A stretch of DNA of 64,000 nucleotides from positions 157,863 through 221,862 of the forward strand of contig PGXY01000003.1 of assembly GCA_002839375.1 (NCBI GenBank), read 5' to 3'. Origin of the DNA: Spirochaetae bacterium HGW-Spirochaetae-1. GTDB lineage: Bacteria; Spirochaetota; UBA4802; UBA5550. The notes beneath the pieces were generated by a model. The model made no database searches. It was not told the origin of the DNA and saw only the letters and a program-made list of their open reading frames with translations. The translations under genes and the position numbers were made by a program. Positions 33,985 through 41,600 of this stretch are shown piece after piece (position 1 is the first letter of the stretch; each line of letters starts with the position of its first letter).

Positions 33985-34141
33985 ACCATCCAATAAATTT
34001 GATTTATCTTATGGATATACTACTGATTATACGTCTCGCACTTTCAAAATTTTTCTCGTCAGACGTCAGTAAAGTTATTAATATAATTCTGATCCCAAAT
34101 GACACACTAAAATAACGATAGTTAAAAATATTATAGAATCC

Positions 34142-35257
34142 ATGTTTAGAAAAACCTTCGCTGAAATAGACCTGAGAGCAATCGGGAATAATATCAAGGT
34201 ACTAAAACAAAAAGCGGGCAATGATAAAAAAATTCTTCTGCCCGTAAAAGCCGATGCCTATGGGCATGGCATTGTTGAAGTATCAAGATATGTCGAAAAA
34301 AACAGTCTCATTGACATGCTCGGTGTTGCTACTCTTGATGAGGGTATTGAACTGAGAAATGCCGGCATCCGCCTGCCCATTCTTGTACTTGGCCTGATTA
34401 TACCTAACGAGGAATCAATACAAGCTATACTTGATTATGACCTTACACAGGTTGTTGCTAACATACTATTACCAACTAAAATATCACACTTGGCTAGACT
34501 GAAAGGTAAAAAAGCCAGGGTTCATTTAAAGGTTGATACCGGTATGGGCAGGATTGGATGCAGGCCCGAGGATGCAGCAGAAATAGCTGTGGATGTAGCC
34601 TCTCTTGAATCAATTCAACTTGAAGGTATATGTACACACTTTCCAGTGGCAGACGAAGAAGATACAGCATTTACCACCAGACAGATCAAGACATTTGCAA
34701 ATATCCTGATTCAGGTTGAAAAGCAGGGAATCCATATTCCCCTCAGGCATAGCTCAAACAGCGCCGGAATTGTATACTTTCAAGATGAAACAGTAAACAT
34801 GATAAGGCCTGGAATAATGTCCTATGGATACTTTCCTGCACCAGGCATTGATTTGAATGGCGTCAAGCTTGAACCTGCCATGTCATTAAAAAGCTGTATC
34901 ATTTTTTCCAAAAGAGTCTCCAAAGGCGTAGCCCTTTCCTATGGATTGACTTATACCACACCCGCAGATTCTAACATAGCCACTATCGCAATAGGATATG
35001 GAGATGGTTACAGCAGGTCTCTATCAAACAGAGCAAAAGTAATCATCAGGGGCAAGACCTATCCCGTGGTGGGCAGAGTCACCATGGACCAGCTTCTGAT
35101 AAACCTGGGAAATGATGATTATCCTTTGGGTGAAGAAGTAACTCTTTTTGGAAGGGAGATTGTCACGATCAATACTATTGCGGACTGGACAGGTACCATC
35201 TCATACGAAGTAACCTGCAGTATATCCAAGAGAGTTCCGAGACTATATAAGGAATAA
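34142..35257 (+). CDS. alr: Alanine racemase
   Basis: This 371-residue PLP-dependent, fold-type III enzyme interconverts L- and D-alanine. K36 (VKADAYGHG) binds PLP and Y267 (LSYG) is the second catalytic base. HLKVDTGMGRIG and GYGDGYSR are typical. Alr is a peptidoglycan housekeeping enzyme, so its place inside a polysaccharide locus, beside NRPS genes, suggests D-alanine may also be used for the polymer or peptide. Whether this is the only copy in the genome cannot be told. Confidence 0.95.
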   Translation: MFRKTFAEIDLRAIGNNIKVLKQKAGNDKKILLPVKADAYGHGIVEVSRYVEKNSLIDMLGVATLDEGIELRNAGIRLPILVLGLIIPNEESIQAILDYDLTQVVANILLPTKISHLARLKGKKARVHLKVDTGMGRIGCRPEDAAEIAVDVASLESIQLEGICTHFPVADEEDTAFTTRQIKTFANILIQVEKQGIHIPLRHSSNSAGIVYFQDETVNMIRPGIMSYGYFPAPGIDLNGVKLEPAMSLKSCIIFSKRVSKGVALSYGLTYTTPADSNIATIAIGYGDGYSRSLSNRAKVIIRGKTYPVVGRVTMDQLLINLGNDDYPLGEEVTLFGREIVTINTIADWTGTISYEVTCSISKRVPRLYKE

Positions 35258-35463
35258 ATTTTTGAAATCTCACCATTAATTGCTGTTGAAAAATACAGAA
35301 TGGATAATTTTATAAGTGGCTTAATTGATAGCATGATTTGATTATTCCCTGAAACCGTTCTTTGATAGAAAAATCCTTGCTTTTTTTCTAGTATATTCTT
35401 CCATAGTTTTTCCTGTCATTTTATAATCAATATATTTCTTCATTTTTTTAGAGAGGATTAATA

Positions 35464-36618
35464 ATGTGCAATCCTGGTAATGACAATAATTCCCCGGGCA
35501 GAGAATCCTTAAAAATTAATTTCATATTACCGCGATCATCTCTTGCCGGGGGTATTAAATCCAATAAATTGATAGCCGAAGCCCTTGTCCGTCGGGGACA
35601 CGATGTGCGGATCATCTACATTTCAGCTCCTGCACAGAGACCCAAGATATGGCGTATACGCACTTATATAAAACGAATATGGAATGATATTAAATATAGA
35701 AACAAGATCGGTCATCATCTTGAAGAATCAATCACCAGGCTTATTCCTGTAAATTCCAATATAATAAAACATCACGATGTACCCGATGCTGATGTAACCA
35801 TCGCAACCTGGTGGGAGACCGCAAAATGGTTAAGCACGTGGCCTGAAACAAAGGGATTGAAAGCTCATTTTATACGAGGCTATGAAATATTTGCTGGAAA
35901 CCTTGAAGAGATCAAAGCGGTTTATCGACTACCTTTATTTAAAATTGTTATCTCCAAATGGCTTCAAAATATAATGGAAGATGAGTATGGGTATAAAAAT
36001 ACCCTGCTGGCGCCCAATGGCGTAGACCGCGATCAGTTTCATTCAACACCTCGTTCAAAGACAAAGATACTAACAGTTGGTTTTATGTATAGCCGCCATG
36101 TACTTAAAGACATCGAAACTACTTTAGCTGCTATAGTAAAGGTTCAAAAATATTTCCCTCAACTCAAAGTAGTTTCTTTCGGCGGAAAAGACCTTGACAG
36201 CAATCAGTATTTCCCATCAAATTTCGAATTTCATTTATCTCCACCACAAACACTGATACCGGAATTATATCGTTCTGCTGATTGCTGGATCATTTCTTCA
36301 AAGTCAGAAGGCTTTTACATGCCCGGGATCGAAGCCGCTGCATGCCGTTGTCCTCTCGTTTCCACCCGCTGTGGTGGTCCCGAGGATTATATTGAACATG
36401 GAAAATCCGGCTATCTTGTAGATATTGGCGATTCAGATAGAATGGCAGAATATATTAAAAAGATTTTAGAACTTGACGATAAAAATTGGCAAAAAATGAG
36501 TGAAGCAAGCTATAAGAAATCACTTGAATTTGACTGGGATTTGTCGGCAGAAATCCTGGAGAAGGCCCTTTTGAAGGAGTTGGCTAAAAGAAAAAATGAT
36601 GGACCGTGTAAATACTAA
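35464..36618 (+). CDS. Glycosyltransferase family 4
   Basis: The 384-residue GT-B fold transferase has an N-terminal acceptor domain (PRSSLAGGIKSNKLIAEAL) and a C-terminal GT4 nucleotide-sugar domain. The EX7E-type region is SSKSEGFYMPGIEAAACRCP. AGAGAGG precedes the ATG. The sugar is not predictable. First of a run of three glycosyltransferases leading into the NRPS. Confidence 0.88.
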   Translation: MCNPGNDNNSPGRESLKINFILPRSSLAGGIKSNKLIAEALVRRGHDVRIIYISAPAQRPKIWRIRTYIKRIWNDIKYRNKIGHHLEESITRLIPVNSNIIKHHDVPDADVTIATWWETAKWLSTWPETKGLKAHFIRGYEIFAGNLEEIKAVYRLPLFKIVISKWLQNIMEDEYGYKNTLLAPNGVDRDQFHSTPRSKTKILTVGFMYSRHVLKDIETTLAAIVKVQKYFPQLKVVSFGGKDLDSNQYFPSNFEFHLSPPQTLIPELYRSADCWIISSKSEGFYMPGIEAAACRCPLVSTRCGGPEDYIEHGKSGYLVDIGDSDRMAEYIKKILELDDKNWQKMSEASYKKSLEFDWDLSAEILEKALLKELAKRKNDGPCKY

Positions 36619-36714
36619 TTGACATGAGGCTTTCTTTCCGTAAATCAATGAATGTTTTATTCCAGATCATAATTAATTCAAATAAGAAAAATACTCAGGA
36701 AATAACTACCGTCT

Positions 36715-37704
36715 ATGTCTGCAGATAATATCGATGTTGTCATTATAGGACGCAATGAAGGAAAACGACTCATTGCCTGCTTCAATTCAATTATCGGGCA
36801 AGTCAATCGTATCATATATGTGGATTCCGGTTCCACGGACGGCAGTGTAGAGAATGCACGCCAGATAGGCATTGAAGTAGTTGAACTGGATATGGCAATA
36901 CCTTTCACTGCAGCCAGGGGACGGAATGCGGGACTTGCAAAACTGAAAGAATCAAAACCCGTTCCGGAATTTGTCCAGTTTATCGATGGGGACTGTAAAA
37001 TAGCCGATGGATGGTTCGAAGCAGCCCTGGCAGGCATCAATAATCATCAGGATGTTGCAGCAGTATTCGGCAGAAGACGAGAAGAATTTCCTGATAAAAC
37101 ACCCTACAACAGGATTGTAGACATGGAGTGGCAAAGGCTTGTTGGGGAATCCGATTCCTGCGGCGGCGATGCACTCATGCGGATGAAAGCCCTGGAAGAA
37201 GTAGATGGCTATAATAATTCTCTTATTGCAGGTGAAGAGCCGGAGATGTGTCTTCGCATGCGGAGAAAAGGATGGAAAATTGTAAACATCGGGCATGAAA
37301 TGACCATCCATGATGCGAATATCACCCGGTTCGAACAAATGTGGAAACGAAGTGTACGCTGCGGACATGCCTATTTTGACGGCTTCCTGATGTATGGAAA
37401 ATCCAAAGATCGCTATAGAACTCATGAGGTGGTTTCAGTCCTTTTCTGGGCTCTGGTCATCCCCCTGATATCAATTGGGCTGATCCCGGTTTCAAAAGGA
37501 TTGAGTTTACTTTTATTATTCAGTTATCTTTTGCTCTGGTATCGCCTGAGGAAATGGCGGCTGAAAATGAAAAACAGCCCTGCCCATGCATCGCGATATG
37601 CAGCTTTTTATACTGTAGCAAAATTTGCCGAACTCCAAGGAATGCTTCAGAATTTATTTAAAAGAATGACAAACAAAAAAGCTGAAATCATAGAATATAA
37701 ATAA
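36715..37704 (+). CDS. Glycosyltransferase family 2
   Basis: The 329-residue GT-A transferase has VVIIGRNEGKRL, VDSGSTDGS, a DGDC motif (QFIDGDCKIAD), GGDALMRMKAL and GEEPEMCLRMRRKGW. The C terminus has one or two membrane segments (about 245-290). It lies 17 nt upstream of the next GT2 gene. Donor and acceptor are unknown. Confidence 0.88.
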   Translation: MSADNIDVVIIGRNEGKRLIACFNSIIGQVNRIIYVDSGSTDGSVENARQIGIEVVELDMAIPFTAARGRNAGLAKLKESKPVPEFVQFIDGDCKIADGWFEAALAGINNHQDVAAVFGRRREEFPDKTPYNRIVDMEWQRLVGESDSCGGDALMRMKALEEVDGYNNSLIAGEEPEMCLRMRRKGWKIVNIGHEMTIHDANITRFEQMWKRSVRCGHAYFDGFLMYGKSKDRYRTHEVVSVLFWALVIPLISIGLIPVSKGLSLLLLFSYLLLWYRLRKWRLKMKNSPAHASRYAAFYTVAKFAELQGMLQNLFKRMTNKKAEIIEYK

Positions 37705-37720
37705 CAATAACCAGAAGCCA

Positions 37721-38629
37721 ATGAAAGAAATCAGCATCATCACGGTAACATACAATTCCAAAGATTATATCGGGGAGGCATTTCGCGCCCTGGAAGCACC
37801 CTGTAAAGATGGAATTGTGGAATGGATTGTTGTTGATAATGCCAGCCAGGATGACACTGCAGACTTTATCAGCAAGGAATTCCCCTGGATTGAAGTAATA
37901 AAAAGTGAAGAGAACCTGGGATTCGGGCGGGGGAACAATCTTGGAGTCCGACATTCTCAGGCACCATATATTCTGTTTTTAAATCCCGATGCTGTTATTG
38001 ATATGCCTACTATTGAATGTATGCTCACTTTCATGAAAGAAAATCCCAAAGCAGGTATTACAGCCCCGGCGATTATTGAACCGGAAGGAACGCTTCAACC
38101 CTGGTTTTTATTTCCAACACCGCTGAGAATATTCATCAGAGCGATCGGTCTTGACCGATTGTTCAAACAGATGTTTTATATAAATCCCGGTTCTCTACCC
38201 CAACTGGTAGAATGTGTTGGAGGCGCTGTTTTTACGGTTCGGAGAGATGTATTTGAAGAATTGAGCGGTTTTGATCCAAAATTTTTTTTATACTGGGAAG
38301 AGACGGACCTCTGCCTGAGAGCAACTCAAAACGGCTGGGAAATATGGACCATTGGCGAGGCGGTTGCGCGACACACCAATGCAGTCAGTGCAAAAACACA
38401 TAATAAACCCATGTTCGCTGGCTGTATTTCCGAGCATTTTTTCCGGAGTCGTTACTACTATCTTCAAAAACACTATGGAAAGCTGCACGCATGGCTGACG
38501 GAAACTGTGGAGCTGATTTTATTATTCATATATTCTCTTGCTGGCAGGTTGACAAATCGTTCATTTAAGTATAAATTAAGAGAACGTCTATCGGGAACCC
38601 TTTATAAGCTCCCGGAAGATGTCCAGTGA
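37721..38629 (+). CDS. Glycosyltransferase family 2, rhamnosyltransferase-like
   Basis: The 302-residue GT-A enzyme has SIITVTYNSKDYIGEA, VDNASQDDT, LFLNPDAVI (the NPD form common in rhamnosyltransferases of the WbbL type), GGAVFTVRRDVFEEL and YWEETDLCLRATQNGW. With the rml genes in the same locus, dTDP-rhamnose is a plausible donor. Directly upstream of the NRPS. Confidence 0.9.
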   Translation: MKEISIITVTYNSKDYIGEAFRALEAPCKDGIVEWIVVDNASQDDTADFISKEFPWIEVIKSEENLGFGRGNNLGVRHSQAPYILFLNPDAVIDMPTIECMLTFMKENPKAGITAPAIIEPEGTLQPWFLFPTPLRIFIRAIGLDRLFKQMFYINPGSLPQLVECVGGAVFTVRRDVFEELSGFDPKFFLYWEETDLCLRATQNGWEIWTIGEAVARHTNAVSAKTHNKPMFAGCISEHFFRSRYYYLQKHYGKLHAWLTETVELILLFIYSLAGRLTNRSFKYKLRERLSGTLYKLPEDVQ

Positions 38630-38675
38630 GACTGGATAGTTAAAATCAGTTAATACAACAAGCAATAATAATGAT

Positions 38676-41600
38676 ATGACTACAACATCAGCTACCATTG
38701 CAGGTTCGGCAGAAGAGAACAGCGTTACCCGGATACAGGCATCCCGACAACAGCAGCAGATCTGGATGCTGCAGCAGTTGTATCCAGACAGTCCAGCCTA
38801 TAATATCTCAACCGCTTTCAGGATAACAGGGAAACTGAATGTTGATGCCCTGAATCAGGTGTATATCAAATCAGTATGCTCTCATGATATCCTCCGCACA
38901 TATATCCACATGCACCAGGGAGAACTCCAGCAGGTCATCGCACCAGGCGGAAACATCTCAATGATACAAGAGACACTTGAGACCGGGAATGATCCGGATG
39001 TAAATGAATCTGTTAAACGATATATCCAGGAAAGGATATCGGTACCTTTTGATCCCGGGAAGGCACCACTTGTCAAGGCCTTTTTGTTGCACATAACGCA
39101 CAATGATCACCTGTTTTTACTTGTTGCCCATCAGGCAGTGATGGACCATGCCAGCATCGATTCACTGCTCCGGTATATGTCAAAGCAATACTCCCATTTT
39201 TACAAGGGATCTTCTTCCGTAGAACTGTCAGAACCGGTTCAGTATTCCGATTATGTCAAATATCAACTGCAGCAGATTGAAGATACTTCTTGTACCGAAA
39301 AACTCGGATACTGGAAAAATGCCGTATTGAGTCCTGACGGTTTTATTGATATACCTGTTGCACATACACGTCCCTCGACTCAGTCCTGGGATTTAGAAAA
39401 ATTTGACTACAACCTTCCCGGTCATCTGGCAACTGATATCAGCAAGCTGTCATTAGAAATGAATATTTCATCTCAATCTGTTTTTCTTGGAATATTTAAA
39501 ATCCTTCTGTTCCGTTATACAGGGAATGGAAGTTTTTCCATCGGCTTTCCTTTCTTGAACAGGGACATGGAAAGATTTAAAGATTTTGTTGGCCCCCTCG
39601 AAAATATCCTGCCTTTCACCTGCGACATATCCGATTCACCGGCAGTAAGAGAGGCGCTGATCAGAACTCAAGAAGCGTTGCACGAAGCATCAAAGCATCA
39701 GGACGTTACCTTCGATTCGGTTGTAGAGAACATCAAGCCACAGCCTGACCCCAGCTATAATCCCATATTCCAGGTTGGATTCCGATTCTTTACCTCCCCC
39801 CGCCTGAAGCTGGATGGACTGGAAACAATTATATATGACTGTGTTAATCAGGCTCCCGGCATAGATCTGGTCTTTAACGTTATTGAAGATGGAGGAAAAT
39901 TTACATTACAGATCATCTTTAATCCCACGCTGTTTGATCTTGCAGCAATTAATGCCTTTGCTGAACAATATGAGACTCTGCTTCGCGGGGCTTCGGCATC
40001 GAAAGATATTTCCATATCACTGATCAACCTGCTTCCTGAAACTGAAAAAAATAAACAATTGATCGAATGGAACAATACCGGGAAGCCTTATCCGAAACAT
40101 AGAAAAATACATGAGTTTTTTGAATACCAGGTATCACTGAATCCCGACAGTCTCGCCGTAGCTTTTGAAAAAAATACCCTTACCTACAGTGAATTGAACA
40201 AGCGGGCGAACCAGCTGGCGCACTTTTTACAGAAATTCAACGTCGGTCCCGGCATACTGGTAGGCATATACCTGGAGCGGTCATGTGAAATGATGGTCGC
40301 ATTGCTGGGTGTTCTGAAAGCGGGCAGCGGCTATATTCCCATGGACCCAGAGTATCCGAGGGACCGCATCGCGTATATTGCCGAAAATTCTAATGCGCCG
40401 GTAGTGATAACCCAGAAATCCCTGTTATCACTTCTACCTGAAACAAAGGCATCTATTATCTGCCTGGACAGGGACTGGGGTGAGATTGAAGCATGTCCAA
40501 CAGACAAGTTCCCCGACAATACAGGACCCGAAGATGTTGCTTACGTTATCTACACCTCGGGCTCGACAGGCAGGCCCAAGGGGGTCCAGATACCCCATGG
40601 TGCTGTCGCGAACTTGATGGCCAGCATGGCACGGAAACCGGGAATGAGCGCCGATGACATTCTCGTCTGTGTTACCACCTATTCCTTTGACCTGTCCGTC
40701 CCGGACCTGTACCTGCCGCTTTATACTGGTGCCCACACAATATTCGTTAAACGGGAAATCGCCGCAGATGGTGAACAGCTCTCGAAAATACTGAAAGAAA
40801 CAAGGGCAACCTTCATGCAGGCAACCCCTTCCACGTGGTCACTTCTTCTGGATTCCGGATGGGAGGGTTCAAAAGAGCTGACGGCTCTGTGCGGCGGAGA
40901 AGCATGGCCGGGCAAGCTTGCAAAAAGCCTGGTTCCCAAAGTCAAGGCTCTGTGGAACATGTACGGACCGACTGAAACGACGGTCTGGTCAACCTGTCAT
41001 CATATCGCAACTCCCGATACACCAGTCCTGATCGGTAGCCCCATGGATAACACATCTGTGTATATTCTTGATCAAAACAAGCAGCTGGTTCCCATAGGAG
41101 TTCCCGGAGAACTTTATATCGGCGGCCACGGCGTTTCGTTGGGCTACCTTGGCCGTCCTGATCTCAATGAAGCCAGTTTTATCACAAATCCCTTCAACAT
41201 CGAAGGCCATCCAAGAATTTATAAAACAGGTGATTCCGTCCGCTGCAGACATGATGGAAACCTTGAATACCTGAACCGGCTCGACAACCAGGTAAAAATC
41301 CGCGGACTGCGAATCGAACTGGGGGAAATAGAATCGGTGCTTCTCAAGTTTCCCAATGTAAAGCAGGGTGTTGTTGTTGTAAGGGAAGACAATAAAGATG
41401 ACAAACGCTTAGTCGGCTATTTTGTCTCCGGTGATAGTAAAAAAATTAGTGAGAAAGAACTCCGTGAACATTTAAAAAAAACACTGGCTTCATATATGGT
41501 CCCTCATAATCTTGTCCAGCTTGATGAACTGCCCAGAACCCCCAACGGTAAGGTAGACCGCAAGGCGCTGCCGGTTCCCCAGCAGACCGCGACAGACGAC

